From Xanthostigma xanthostigma (Eukaryota; Arthropoda; Insecta; Raphidioptera; Raphidiidae): 64,000 nucleotides of DNA. The stretch lies in contig OY754470.1 in assembly GCA_963575645.1 (NCBI GenBank), positions 3,224,001 through 3,288,000 of the forward strand, read 5' to 3'. A program made the position numbers and the translations under genes. Of the stretch, positions 38,737 to 51,827 are shown in pieces. The first letter of the stretch is position 1. Every line of letters starts with the position of its first letter. The notes beneath the pieces were generated by a model. The model was given only the letters and a program-made list of their open reading frames with translations. It had not been told where the DNA came from and did no database searches.

Positions 38737-40722
38737 CCTACTTAAAATATCGCTAAATATTCGATTGTATAAGAAATGTACTCACTAGCGAGGTCGTAGG
38801 GCTGTAGAGTTTGATTCCCACCACCGTGACCATCCAGAACATCTCATGAAATTTTATCAAACTCTGTCGCGAGCGAATACTGTTTACTATTCTGGTCAGC
38901 GATACCCCCTTCTCCCCGATTTTTTGTTTCAGTTGCAACCCTGAATACGCGTTATACAAACTATTAAAAATGACCGTTAGTTGGTTTTATTTTTTTAGGA
39001 ATTGTTTCTCGATTTAAGTGATTTCTTGTGCTTATAATTTCGTGATTATAAGTATTTCCTGATTTGTATTCCGTTATTAATCATAAACGCTTGAGTATCT
39101 AGATTTCATAAAAAGAATTATAGAGGGTATAAAACCACCGGTTTCACGTCACAACGCACCGGTTGTTACCGGAAAAAAAACACTAAATAGGTAAATTTTA
39201 CCACCACAAGTTTTTTGCTTAATGGTGTTCCCTTGAATTAATTATTTCCTTCAAAAGATGCACTGTTCAAAATACAATAAAAAAATTTGAAGAATTTATT
39301 CACTTATACTTCACAATGTAATATAAGCGGCATAGTTTTTATTTATTTTATGTGACGGCTATGCTTTGCATTAATTCGTTCCTTTGCCGCTCCATTAAGC
39401 TACTATTTTGGACCTTACTAGAGGCATTATAAAATAAGAAATTAAAAACATTTTCTGACTTGCAATTATATAAAACCAAAACAACGGATTGGGAACTATA
39501 TGGTAGGTACCTATTAATGAATTTATAAAACAAATAAAGAACAAGTATTTAAATACAAGGTCGTGATATTACAAATATACATGAAGTCCAATTTTTTGTT
39601 TATAATCACACTCTCTTACCACTTGGTACTCTGAAGCGACAGTATCCAAATTCATTAAGTAAAAAAAGTAATTACTTTTTAATTAATGTCCTAGCTACAT
39701 TTTTTTGTGCAATCAAGCAATAATCCATTCACTTTAAACGATTCATTACATTAAAAAAAATGGTATCAATGTATTGACGAGTTTGACTGAAAAGTAATTC
39801 AACAGGATGCAAATTAAAAAATGCTTATTTATTACTTTTTGTAAAATCACAAAAAAATCTGGGAATTTTTTACAAGAAAGATGATTTGTAGATATGTCTT
39901 TTCACAATTTAGAAAACATCACATCATTTACCTATTTGGTAAACAATACGCCCTGGACATTTTGTTAAATATTTTGATTTTAAGTACGTTTACCAACAAT
40001 TCCGCTGATGGTGCAGCGAATCTAAAATGGTGAATATGACAGATGTCAGGTAATGTTTTATTTCCACATGAATAAAAATTATACACGTGCTTATTATAGC
40101 ACTATTTTCAACTAATTTCATCGATCCATTACTTGCATTTTCTGTATCCTTTCGGCATAAAATATAATGCGTTCCGTACTCACAATTTTTTCTCCTTCTG
40201 TGATTTTTTTTTATAAGAAGGTTGCGTGTTTGCCAACGTCATTAAAAAGGAAATACGCTGCAGTTTCTGAGTTTGCAATTATTTTTTTTTTCATGTCGCC
40301 ATACTGATTACGATGGAAGTATCCATCCAATATGTCAGATAGAAATTTTAATGGGATGTCAGTTTTTTCCCAATGTCTTCCTGATATTTCTCCAACGTAC
40401 ACGGGCTTCCCTAATTATGTTTCAACCAAAAATACGGTACTGTTTAATTACGGTAAATTAATTACGTACATAAAAAATTCGAAGGAAAGATGTAAAAATG
40501 TAGTTTTCAAGTATAAAGGAGTAGTTGGTTCATGGTCATTGTGTCAACGACCGGAGTGTCAATGTCAGTATGTACTTTCATTGAATATTAAAATTGCTGT
40601 ACCTGGTTTACATTGATTTTAGACACATAAGTAGACGCATTGCATCGTGTGTACACTACTGTACATAGAATGATTCATAACGAATGTAAAGAAATTGTTC
40701 ATTTACATTTTACAGTATTTGA
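38737..40722. other. Intergenic, no gene recognised
   Basis: Frames at 38753-38959, 39348-39533 and 40211-40616 lack recognisable motifs and overlap on opposite strands. Nothing else identified. Confidence 0.45.
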
Positions 40723-41086
40723 TAGAGCTGTAACAAACCGTATGTATTCGTTACTGAGTAACGGGTACATCGTCTGACTCGAAGTACCGAATAGTTACTT
40801 ACAAATTCATTTCGTTACTCGCATCTGTTGTATCGAACTGACATGGAGTCAGTTCGACTCGTTTGATGCGGTTATACGTTATACGAACGAAGTCATGTAC
40901 CGTATCACGATGCGACGCGCTTCGATGATTGATGCCAGAGAACATACATTTCTTGTTGCTGTTAAACACGATTGTATGTCGTATGAAAAGTAACGAGTAA
41001 GGTAACGATACGAAAGTAACGGGTACTGGCTCTTTAAGTAACGAATACATACGGGTACACAATTTCTCGTTACTTTTACAGCTCTA
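40723..41086. mobile_element. hAT-like MITE, copy 1, with 8-bp target duplication
   Basis: TAGAGCTG at the left and CAGCTCTA at the right, 364 bp, flanked by perfect GTATTTGA duplications (40715-40722 and 41087-41094). The interior is dense in AGTAACG/CGTTACT. Eight-base duplication and TAGAG-type ends indicate hAT. Confidence 0.88.
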
Positions 41087-43442
41087 GTATTTGATAACTT
41101 TATCTGGATACAGTACCAACTTTAGAGGCGATCGTTCAGGGTACCAGACCTAGAGGGATAGCGAAAGGCTAGTTTTTAAATCACCGATAAAAATAGTTGA
41201 CAAAACCAAAAAGCACACAGCCCGGAAGTTCTTTCACAGTTATTTAGTCTAAAAAGAGCTGACTTCATAATAGTCAAGACTCAACTTACAAAAACAAATC
41301 AGAAAAAAAACTAAGAACTGATCGTCTACCCAATCCAGAAGACATCAAAGTGCTTCCAATAAAAGTTTTTTATTTTTTGCATAGTAGTCCATGCGCGTAG
41401 CTAGAGGGGGGTCATCCTGGCTCATCCTACAGATATAAAGATTCAAAATAAAAAAAAAACATTACCTCAAAAAAAAAACTGATCAGACAGACCGGAATCT
41501 TTCAAATCCTGTAATGGCGCCAATGTATCAAACATTCAATTCGTTTAGACAAATTGTTGAGATAAAAGCACCGGATAAATAGCTAATAGCTTATTATTAT
41601 AAAGTACCGGAGAGCACTACAGCGTAGGTAATGAAGAACGGATGGTATATACTGTAACATTTAAAATGCTTCGAATAATTTTCAATATATTAAATGATAT
41701 TGATAGAATGATTTAAAATCGTGAAATTAACAATGTAAATAAAATTTGTACAATGATTTGGTTCCACGCGCTGACACGCAATAATACATAAGTGAAATTT
41801 AATATCCAATTGAGTTCACAAAAATATGGAGAAACTGCAAAGTTTACAACCTTATATTAAATAAAGTTAATGAAGGATTACAGCTACAAATGGAAGCTAC
41901 TGCAAGGACTCAAGGAGGTATAAATTATTTTTAGTATAGGTATTCGCAATAAAACAGCTTGACAACAGTGCCGGTTTAAGCATTTCTACGGGCACTCATT
42001 TCTAACAGCAGTCTAAAAAATTCTAAAAATATAATCTGTCTCTGTCATGTTAAGTTTATAAAAAAAACTTCAATAAATAAAATTACCGACCAATTTTTCA
42101 GGTCGATAATTTTATTTATTGAAGAGTTCAAATCAGACGTTAATCAAAGATTTTTATAAAAAAAAAATTCAAATTGTGAATGTCATAAGTTTAAAATTGG
42201 TAGAAAACAGTTAAAAAGCATAGAATTTTATGGAAAAAATTGAATTTTAAAATTAATGCTCTCATTAAAAATTTGTCTCTAAAATCGGTCCTTAGGCATT
42301 TTTATACAGTTAATTGAAAAAAAGTTAAAAAAATTTTTGGTTAAAAAAAACACTACGTTTTCATTTTCAAAAATAAACTAATATTTATTATTAATTTCTG
42401 TTCTTCTGAAGACAATTTTATATCAGTAGATCACATTTTTGATAACTTGACAAACAGAAAAAAAAATTTGTTGGCACGGTCTAGTAAGGTACTTTTAATT
42501 TCTGAATTGTGATTTTTGGTGCCCCCTGAGACGTGATGCCCTAAGCAGTTGCTTATTTTGCTTATATGTTAATCCAGCACTGCTTGACACAACGTCTGTT
42601 CTAGGCGTGGAACCAAAAAATCTCGACGTTTCAAACCATTCCGAACAACTTGACACTATTTATGAAACATTTTATTTATTTGAAGAGTTCTATTCAGACG
42701 TTAATCAAAGATTTTAATTTTATTTATTTGAAATTTTCAAAAAGAGTACCAAATTTTTCCGAATGAAGTGCAACGTTGAAATTTTATGTACTAGCAAATT
42801 TGAAAATCGTGAGATTGTTATGTCGCACTCTGTATAATAATTTTAGAACACAACTAACGAGTACCTGATCAAATCAGATGTCAGTTATATGTAATGTGTA
42901 ATAATATTAGTAGACTGATAACTTCTTAAGTCCAAAATGGAAATGGGAGAACATCAGAAGTGAAAAGTTTTAAGCGCGCTAGGGGGAGGGGGTAAATTGG
43001 CCTAGATCAGACGAAAAGCGAAACGCTTCTTTAACTTCAACCGGAAGTTGAGTTGAAATAGTGGAAGAATTGTTTCTACACGTAACTCCACCGGTAATGA
43101 AGGCAACCATTGTATACAATTATGTTTTTGATGTTTTCTAAACTGCTTTTGTTTCAAACGGTACGAAAATTTTATATATTGGGATTTGAGACGAGATAAC
43201 AAGAAGTATGATCAACATCAATCTTATGAATACGACACGTTTGTATGTTCATTTGTTTGCCGTATGTAATCACAGGAATTACTGAACCGATTACAAAAAA
43301 TATTTCACTGTTTTAAAGACTGTCTCTTCCTGAGTTATTAGGCTATAATAATACAGCAGGCGATTTTAAAGCTATTATACGTTTTCTAAAAATTAGAAAT
43401 GAGTTAGTTGCTCCTGATTATTTGGTCCAAGCATAATTTCAA
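41087..43442. other. Intergenic with Penelope-tail fragments
   Basis: A small perfect hairpin at 42067-42124 uses the same ends as 22481-22727 (AATAAATAAAATTACCGACC and its inverse). 'gacgttaatcaaagattt' recurs at 22735, 42135 and 42697. A repeat fragment like 21390-21720 is at about 42600-42670. No gene. Confidence 0.5.
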
Positions 43443-43802
43443 TACAGTCGAACCTGGATAAGCAAGAGTTCAAGGGACCGCGATCTCTTTTTCGCTTATG
43501 GAGGTTTTTTACTAACCCGAGTTTCTAGCTAATAGAGGTACATAAGTGGTCTTTCTCACTTATATGATTTTTAAATTTCGTGGAACTATTAATACGGTAG
43601 ACTATCGCTTATGGAAAGGTACAGATAAGTAGTAGTCTCAGTTATAGAGGTCCATGAGTGAAAAAAGTCTTTCTCTTATATAGAGGTTTCTGTTTCTCAC
43701 TTATAGAGGTTTCAGCGAGTTACAAGACGGTACCCTGGCAATTACTCTCCCTTAGAGAGTTTTCACGATTACCTAGTTCTCACTCACTCAGGTTTGACTG
43801 TA
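43443..43802. mobile_element. pogo/Tigger-like MITE with internal repeats
   Basis: TACAGTCGAACCTGGATAAG at the left and CTCAGGTTTGACTGTA at the right are inverse-related and TA-flanked. The interior repeats 'cttatagaggt'-like units and 'tctttctctta' blocks. Distinct family from 38148-38736. Confidence 0.75.
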
Positions 43803-45894
43803 ATTAATTATTTGTTCGTACCTATATTTGAAAAATGTAGGCAATACAAGATTGAAAACATGTTCACAAATCTGATGAACAACATTGTCCTTCGCACTGG
43901 AGTAATATAATTACAAAAATGTTATGGTAGCTACATAATTACAACATGTTGAAGCATCATTTAAAACAACTGTTCACTTATAAATGCTCAAATATGTTAA
44001 AAACGTTATGCAAAGCATCGAGTATTATTGTATTGTAACATTGCGTAAAGAGGTAACATCTGTTTAAATATATGTAAAATATTATTTGTTAAAAGAAAGT
44101 TAGGAGCGCATTTCAAAAATAATACACAACACCTTTTATTCTACATGGAAAATGCAGCTTCTATTTTTATTTTCTCTATTGAATTTAAAAATGCAGTGTT
44201 CAACAGATAGAGCTGCTTGCTTGCCTCAGTTATATCAACAATTAATCAATCAACGACATCTTATTAGGTAATTTGATTCAAATACTGTTATCTTAATGAA
44301 AAGATGACGATAAAAACATTTAGAATGATATTGTCGTCCTACTATTTCTCTGTCCTTTAACAGAATTTTAAGTTGATTCTTCTTTTTTAACAGCGTATAG
44401 AAATCCAATAGACGAACAAATATTCCAATAACTTTTATCAAAACTCGAAAATAAAATAGGAACGGGCTTTCAAAGTTTTATTAAATTTCATCAAATGAGT
44501 TCGGTCCTGGCGTTATGTTATGTCACTGTGGAAATATGTTATGTCATTATCAAGTATTCACAGAAATTGTTCGAAGCTGTCGCCGTTTTGTTGGGGACAC
44601 AAAGATGCTTGCGTCGTAGCCATGCTTCTGTACATCTTCCGCGAATTGTTTGGGATGCATTTCCGATTCGTGATATCATTCCTTTGCGTGTGTTAGCCGG
44701 ACTTTTGAATTAATTAAATAAAATTTAATTAAACCTTGAAGGACTGTTTCTCTCTTATTTTTTAGTTTTGATGTCTGTCTATGCATCTGGGTATAAGATA
44801 GTTGATACCCATGCGCCGCCACGGGACTAATTTGATTTCGTTTCTAACGTATAGAATTCTTTTGCATCTTTCAAAAATAGATATGAATTTGCATATTTTC
44901 TTTCCAATTAATCGTAGATTGTAGATGCTCAATGTCTGAGGTCATCGCGCCCAAATAATCGTAATAACTGCAATTGATTAACGTAAAGGCCAACATATAA
45001 TACTCTTTTTTTTAATATCTATTACGACAATGAAGCTAAATTAGTATGCAAAATAATAAGGACAATATTTAATTTATTCACAAAATTCTGCATATTAAAA
45101 TGTAAACTTATATCAATCTAAATAAGTTCTCTTTACATAATGACAAATGTTAATTTAATATTTCAAACATATGTCTATAAAGTCAACAAAAAAATCATTA
45201 GTCATTATTTCTAAATCACGCCAAACCTTGGGTGTCTTTAATATGAATCCTATGGATATCATTATCTACAACATTCATTCTTTGTGTAGGCCACACAGCC
45301 AGGAAAAAAACTGCTAATAACCGTCTTTGATGAATAAATTGCATTTACGGAAATAAGAAGTCCTCAAAATGTCAGTTTTGTGTGAGGTACTGACACTGTT
45401 TAGTAACTGCCATAAACTTGGTTTATATTTGTCTTTTGAAGATATAGTTTCTTGTTTATTATATTTCATTATGTTGCATCATGTAAAAAAAAAACCTTGG
45501 ATGTCACAATATTTATGGATCATACAAGTATAAAATAATCTGAATAATATCATTATAATTACACGAATTCTATAGGCGATGGAAACCAGGAAAAAATATC
45601 TTACATATTTCTTTGATTACTATGTATTTAAGAGAATTACTTAATAACGAAACCTTGAATGGATACATTTATAAAAAAAAGTTAAAAGTATCATTACAAG
45701 TTCGTGACAGAAAAAAAATATAGTTGAGATACTTTATTTTCTAATGATTCATTTTATTATATTAAGGTTTTATATAAACAAAACTATATAGTATATACAA
45801 GCTATTACTTTAAAAGCTTTTCAATTCCAATATTTAAGTGACTTATTTGAATATGATTTTAAAATAAAGTAAAACGTTTCCAATGAAAATCGTG
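43803..45894. other. Intergenic, one unrecognised 72-aa frame
   Basis: The + strand frame at 44495-44713 (contains QRCLRRSHASVHLPRIVWDA) is GC-richer than its surroundings and could be a decayed repeat. I cannot assign it. The rest is A+T-rich without features. Confidence 0.4.
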
Positions 45895-45978
45895 CTACTG
45901 AAGGAAATGTTTACTTCTTGATTCCATATCACTAAATTGAATGAGTATAATAGCATTAGCAAATACAAAACCAGCAAT
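45895..45978 (-). CDS. Gustatory receptor exon 4 and stop
   Basis: Acceptor TTGATTTTAG, 27 codons IAGFVFANAIILIQFSDMES and on, then TAG. Holds the TM7 end with QF. Confidence 0.82.
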   Translation of the reverse strand: MAGFVFANAIILIQFSDMESRSKHFLQ

Positions 45979-47963
45979 CTAAAATCAAAATAAATATGTA
46001 CTTAATACTGCAGTCTCTTAAAAGTATTATTGTTGCCACTTTATAAATGCTTTCAACGAAATTTATCTTGACCAAGATATATCAAATTGAAGGAGTTCAG
46101 CTGATTTTCGTTACAGATTTTTAAATGACTGTCGTATTTCTATTAATATAGATGCATAGATGCAGGAGGTAATCTTCCAAACTACTCATCCGATTTCAAA
46201 TTTTTTCCACCCATATTTAGAAAGGACCTTCAAGATGGACATAGGCTATATATCATCGCGTTAAAATAAAATCGCTTTTCGTGGAGATCAATTTTGCAAC
46301 GTAAGTCGACGAAAAAACGGTGGCTATCTACAAACTCGTGCGAAGCCGGACCGGGCTACTAGTTCATTATAAACATAATATGTAGTACCAATTTATTGCA
46401 ATGTAGGGTTCGCACACTTCTTTCTTTGTCAAATTTTATTTGCTTCATGAAGAAAAAGGAATTTGGTTCAAAAAAGTTTAAGTATATTAAATTACAAAAT
46501 TAAATACTAAAATACATTTATAATAAATAGTGTACTTACAGTTCTCAGTAAGGCATGGTTCATTTTAAATACTCCGCAAACATTAAACACGATTTTTTGT
46601 CGAAAAAGCCAAAACCCGCATTGGTTTTTCTGCAAAAATAAGAATATTATATTCTAAGATTTTTTGCGGAATTTTTATTGTAATCCAAAATTTTTATTTT
46701 GTAAGAAATGCTGTAGAAACCGTAGATACTCTTTATTAAGGGTAAATAAAAAAAATTATAAGCGCAAGTACCATTTTTTGCGAACAAGGATCTGTATATT
46801 TACCTCTTTCATGAATAAGTTAGAAGAATCTAGAGAATATAACAAACGCCCAGTTTCAGAAACCTGAAATATAAATAAATCGGGTCTGCAAAAAACTTTC
46901 ATACCCATTATATCTAAAATAGCTTATTGTTCCATGCAGTATTTGCAACGGAAATACGCGTACGGACATTTTTACACACCTCTTCTGTAAAGTACGTATA
47001 AGATTTGACAACAACAATCAATTCAAAGCTATCCCATATTAATAAGACTATATTCTCTACAGAATCAATAACACTTGAAGACAAATATAGTCGATAAAAA
47101 TGGAGTAATAAAAACATAGATGTTCTAGTGAGTGTAAACAGTAGCGAAATACCAAAATAAGAATTGATCAATCCAGAAATATGGCAGATTTGTGCATGAA
47201 TCTGGCAGGCCTTCTGATACGTTCTTATAAATCTGAATTCAGCAAAAGTTGTCGGATGTCTTTTTTGACTATTTAAATGTGTATTCAGTACTTCAATTTG
47301 TTTCGTTAGGATTGTTATCAGGGCCAAGGATAGATATTTAGAAAAGGATAATATGGCGTTGGGAATAATACCCAGAATCAAATAATCACAAACCACCTTG
47401 TCGAGGGGAACTTTGTATAAAATTGATTTTGCCACTATTTCGACATTTAGAACAAAAAAGAAAATTAAAACTAGATTTGTCTCGATATGTGTTGCATATA
47501 GTATTTTACATGCATCAGTAAGATTATGTAAAGATTCATTTATTTCAGTAATGCCAATAAAAATGCTAATAAGTCTATTTTGATTGAAAGAATGGTGAAT
47601 AGCATTTAAAATAAAAAAAGATATCATTATATTGCTAGCTAATAACGTAATTAAAATGGGGCGATCACTTTCAAAGAGATATTTGTAAATTTTGGCATAT
47701 CCCATAATTGTTAATAAAAAAAATAACCGAAGAAATGATCCAGTTGTTAAAAATGTCGATATGAATGTTTTCTTTTGATTTAGTGAAACAGGTTTTACAA
47801 CGCAAATGTTACACCAATAGCAAATTCTTAAAATAATTTTAATCGAATCAAAGGGATCAGATTTCTTCATTTTTATCGAAGTAGAAATGGCTGTTGAATG
47901 AGAGATTTTTTCCTTAATCACTGTAGACTGTTGATATGGAGACGTGTATGTTTTAAAAAACAC
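45895..47963 (-). CDS. Gustatory receptor (7tm_7 family), four exons
   Basis: Insect chemoreceptor predicted to act as a ligand-gated cation channel in taste-neuron membranes. Exons on the - strand: 47963-46980, 46863-46804, 46629-46540, 45978-45895, all phase 0 with GT-AG introns, giving 1218 nt and 405 aa, the usual size for the family. Seven hydrophobic segments are visible, e.g. FLRLFFLLTIMGY, ILITLLASNIMISFFIL, LVLIFFFVLNVEIVA, AILSFSKYLSLALITIL and LLFTLTRTSMFLLLHFY. The C-terminal order GRLLYSL, VCGVFKMNHALLRT, IILIQF is the GR signature. The canonical TY-x5-QF motif reads AN-x5-QF here. The start could also be Met32 (MKKSDPFDSI). The long first exon plus three short phase-0 exons is the classic GR gene layout. 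I cannot name the ligand or subfamily. Confidence 0.88.
46152..46363 (+). mobile_element. Helitron-like element in gustatory receptor intron 3
   Basis: Shares 'aagatggacataggctatat', 'gcgttaaaataaaatcgctt' and a terminal hairpin GTGCGAAGCCGGACCGGGC then TACTAGT with 7300-7475 and 54420-54590. Confidence 0.65.
46540..46629 (-). CDS. Gustatory receptor exon 3
   Basis: Acceptor TTTTTGCAG, 30 codons ending VCGVFKMNHALLRT, donor ACT|GTAAGT. The G-x-F-x-(M/I)-(N/D) block is characteristic. Confidence 0.85.
46804..46863 (-). CDS. Gustatory receptor exon 2
   Basis: Acceptor ATATTTCAG, 20 codons VSETGRLLYSLDSSNLFMKE, donor GAG|GTAAAT. Matches the short helical linker before the last membrane region in GRs. 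Confidence 0.8.
46980..47963 (-). CDS. Gustatory receptor exon 1
   Basis: 328 codons covering transmembrane segments 1-6. Donor TTTACAGAAGAG|GTGTGT. The frame stays open for 21 more codons into the intron, but the family pattern resumes only if this donor is used. Confidence 0.85.
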
Positions 47964-49489
47964 CTAAATTTGTTGTTCCAGAAATAAAGTATTCAATAAT
48001 ATATTTATGTTAGTTAATAAACAGAGAACAAGAAATAATCACAAAAATCTTATATTCTTAACAATGAAGTTATGACTAAACAATGCCACAACGCAATGTA
48101 TCAATTTGTTTTCCAACAAATAATATATCCTACTCACAAATAGGTTTGCATTTGCTTTAAGTAATGAAAAATTGTTATTGAATATCAATATAATAGTAAA
48201 GTGATATACTATGCATTTTAAAAATGCACTTTCAAAAGTTCTAAAAGCTTATAAACAGTGATGATGATGATCAGAGCTCAGAATCGTATATAACCGTCAA
48301 AGTTCCGGAAAGTTAGAAACGAATATTATCATATTACGATAATTTGATTTCGTCTGAACTGAAAATGATGATATTTAAATTTTTTTGTCTTCATATTTTT
48401 AAATACCTATAACGTAATAAAAGTAGATTTTATTTAAAAAAAAGTAAAATTAAGATTTCTCTCACAGATTTTTATATGAGCAAGCGGATCGAAACTAAAT
48501 TTTGGTAGAATGTTTGGCGCAAAAATAGGAAGAGCGATTGTTTGTTTTTTTTTTAATCACAACCGTGTACTTTTATACCGCTTTATTATTATTAAAACGA
48601 TTTATTATTCTATTGATTTTGTAAATTTTGTAAATATAATATTTTTTATTTTAAAAGATTAATCAAATGAAAAGACCGTGTTTGACAATTTATGTGTATT
48701 TAATGTCTATATTATTTATAGGTCATAAAACAATAAAGAGATCATTATTAATATAAAAATAAACATTTCAATTGCGTATTGGATAATTATTATTGAGTAA
48801 CGATTATTTATAGGTTAACGGGTAAATCAGATAATAATTAAATGAGTCTAAAGGCAATAAATGAACTACTTTTTAATTGAACAGGTAGGTATATAGAGTG
48901 GGTGTATACTCCATTACTCACTTAATTAAAAGAAACGAATGAAAAATATTATGATTATTTCGTTGTCAAATTAAAATCTATCCGAGCGAAGCTTGGCAGG
49001 GCTGTTTAAATAATTCCTTGTGACAAAACATTACACCAAAGATATTTAGGTTAAATAGATATTTAGATATCATTATTTACGGTAATGAGAATAATTTGTG
49101 ACCCAGGTAACAATAATTCTAAATATAAACAGCAAGTATTTGAATCTGTAAATAGATGATTGGTTTGCGCAAGAGATAATTCGATTATAACCGATTAATT
49201 GGGATAACAATAATACACATCAGGGGTGTCAATTCAAGCGAAAAGTTCATGGGCAAAGAACGCTAAACGCTCTGTTCTTATAAGAAAAACATTGAAAACA
49301 TTGCGTAATTTGTGATCTAATTTTTTTACGATATCAATTTGGTCAGTTATAATTTTATATGTGGTTTCTAAAGCAATTTTAGGCAGGGCACCTTTCAAAT
49401 AAAATACTATTGATTCAATAATTTTATTGTTTCTATATGGTAGATTTATCAACCTATCTTTTTTTTAACCATTAATCTATATATTCTAT
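47964..49489. other. Upstream of gustatory receptor, no feature recognised
   Basis: A+T-rich, would include the receptor's promoter, but I see no clear TATA box or motif. A Helitron-like tail fragment (CGAGCGAAGCTTGGCAG) lies near 48980. The 72-aa frame at 49234-49452 is unassigned. Confidence 0.4.
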
Positions 49490-50355
49490 GTATACTAATA
49501 TATAAAGCTGAAGAGTTTGTTTGTTTGGTTGAACGCGCTAATCTCAGAAACTACTGGTTCGATTTGAAATTTTTTTTTTTTTGTTGGATAGATATTTATC
49601 GAGGAAGGCTATATAATATCACGCTACGGCCAATTGGAGCGGAACATCAATGAAAAATGTTGCAAGATGTGTCTCAAAATTAGTCCGTCCGACAAAATAT
49701 ATTATCAGGTGAAATGCTTTAACTAAATATTGCAATATTAGCGCGTCACAAGCCCGGATAGCTCAGTCGGTAGAACGTAAGACTCTTAATGCCAGGGTCT
49801 TGGGTTCAAGCCCCACGTCGGCGAGTATATTTTTATTTTTTTTATTTTCTACATTGCATTCTTCTAAAGCTTACATTTCAATTTTTTAAAATTTTATTAC
49901 GACTAACTAAAATTAAATAAATCTAATAAATAGCTCATTTGAAAACTGTTACGACTATAGGTACCTATATAAAAATAATTTTCCCACAGTATTTTCAATT
50001 AAATATTTTTTATATTAAAAGAAATTTATTACTTAAAAAAAGTATAAATACTGCTTTTCAACGACAAAAACTTTTGAACGGTAACTTCGATCATTATAAA
50101 GTTTGGACACAACATTCATCTCAGTAAACTAAGATGAATGTGCGTACTCATGTCCCTTCCTTCCCCATTCGTTCTTTTGCACCCGGGTAACTCAAAATTT
50201 GTCCGTTCGACAAAAACTTTTGAACGGTAACTCCGATCATAATATAATTTGGACGCAACATTCATCTCGGTAAACTAAGATGATTGTGCGTACTCATGTG
50301 CCTTCCCCCCATTCGTTCTTTTGCACCCGGGTGAAACCGGGCGGGACCGCTAGTA
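49490..50355 (+). mobile_element. Helitron-like composite with nested tRNA-bearing insert, copy 2
   Basis: Starts near TACTAATATATAAAGCTGAA and ends CACCCGGGTG, CGGGCGGGACCGCTAG, T. It is the inverse orientation of 642-1262. An insert of about 360 bp (49697-50056) carrying the tRNA-like unit is bracketed by CGACAAAA on both sides. The tail block ACTTTTGAACGGTAAC...CACCCGGGT is duplicated in tandem (50057-50187, 50210-50350). Confidence 0.7.
49752..49824 (+). pseudogene. tRNA-Lys(CTT)-derived unit inside a repeat
   Basis: GCCCGGATAGCTCAGTCGG, anticodon loop ACTCTTAAT (CTT kept) and GGGTTCAAGCCCCACG give box A, anticodon and box B. The acceptor 3' strand is one base short (TCGGCG), so pairing is imperfect. 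Flanking sequence is shared with the other repeat copy, so it is a repeat-borne tRNA derivative; residual Pol III promoter activity is possible. Confidence 0.7.
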
Positions 50356-51827
50356 TATTATAAAAATGATGTTTTTGTTTTTAGTAATGACGAAACCACT
50401 GGATCGATTTGAAAATTTCTTTCAAAGCTCACTTTAATCGGAGGTCATGTGTTATTTTCACAGACGCTGATGACCTCAGCTGTTGAGCGTCTATAATTTA
50501 CAATCTCTCTCTCTGTTATTTTTACCAACAGTGCTTCTTAGCTCCCTTTTAATTTAATTTTTTAAAATTTGGAAGAGGGTAGGTGAACAACCTTGCTCTT
50601 CTGAATACTCCGTTAATATAAAAGACATCCGCATTTAAAGTGAATGACGGAATTGTCAATTGATAGTAAAATATGAAAATTGACAGCAACCTTTGTACTT
50701 CTATGCAATATTAATGAATGTACAAATATTTCGTTTTGTAAACATTTATAACCATCAATGATTTTTATAGTTTGTAGTAAAATGCATGTACAAAATGTAA
50801 AGATATTAGTCATAAAATAAAACAAAATGATATTTTATTGTTCTTAATGATTTAAAATGACGCCCTCCAGGTCTTGTGCTTTGTATCCGTATTCGTATCC
50901 GGAAATTGTAATATGATATTTTCACGATGAATAATTAATAAATTGACATTGACAATGAAAGATTTTATTACAAATAATTGTTTGCCACAGTTTATGATAC
51001 AAATCTAATTGTATTTGCGAAAGGTTTAATGTAAATCGGTTCAGCCGTTTCCAATATCTCTCAGTATGGTTTGATCTGAAATCTCTACCACTAGTCCAAT
51101 CAGAAATTTCGACTTGGAATTAAAATATTTAGTTTTTGATCAGTTAATTCAAAAAATTTTGAAATTAAAAGTTCAAGTAAGAATTTTAAATAAACCCCGA
51201 CTCAAAAAATTAACCTTAAAAAAGTATTTTTTTTTTTATTTGCGGTTTGAATACAACAGATATTTAATTCATAAAATCGTCGGGGCGCGCTGAGAAAGTA
51301 CTTTGCTCATAGCCCCCCCCCTCATCCGGCGCACATATTATGAACAAAATATTTCATGATTCATGCCAACGAAAAATTGGGGCGTCGGGCCAAATATAAT
51401 AAAATGAATTATTTCTTACTTTTTTTACGTTTATTTTTATAACTGTGCAGATCAACAATTTAAATTTTTTAATTAAAATGAAATCTTTTTTGTCATTTAT
51501 CTAAAAACGTATGCCATAGATAAGTTTTTATTTTAAAATGTCGTTTCACTGAAAAAATGACGAATTGAACGTGTTAAGAGTTTTAGATATGATATTTCAA
51601 GTTATGTGAAATCTTTAAACCAAATTTACGTTTTTCCGTAGCAAAATACTTAACTAATATGTAGGAATTGTTAAACAAACATGTAGCTGTTCGGTGTATT
51701 ATATTACAGTGGAGACTTTAACGATCAATTAGAACACAAGCCGACACACTACAGGCATATATTGCAGCTTGATCTGTGATAGAATTTTAACACTGTAATA
51801 AAACTGTACTCTATAATTATTAACGCA
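50356..51827. other. Intergenic, no gene recognised
   Basis: A+T-rich. Frame 50613-50825 has no motif. Nothing else found. Confidence 0.45.

Noticed and set aside
44495..44713. 72-aa + strand frame with mixed composition
   Set aside because: Not recognised, no signal peptide or splice context; could be transposon debris, so not called as a gene.
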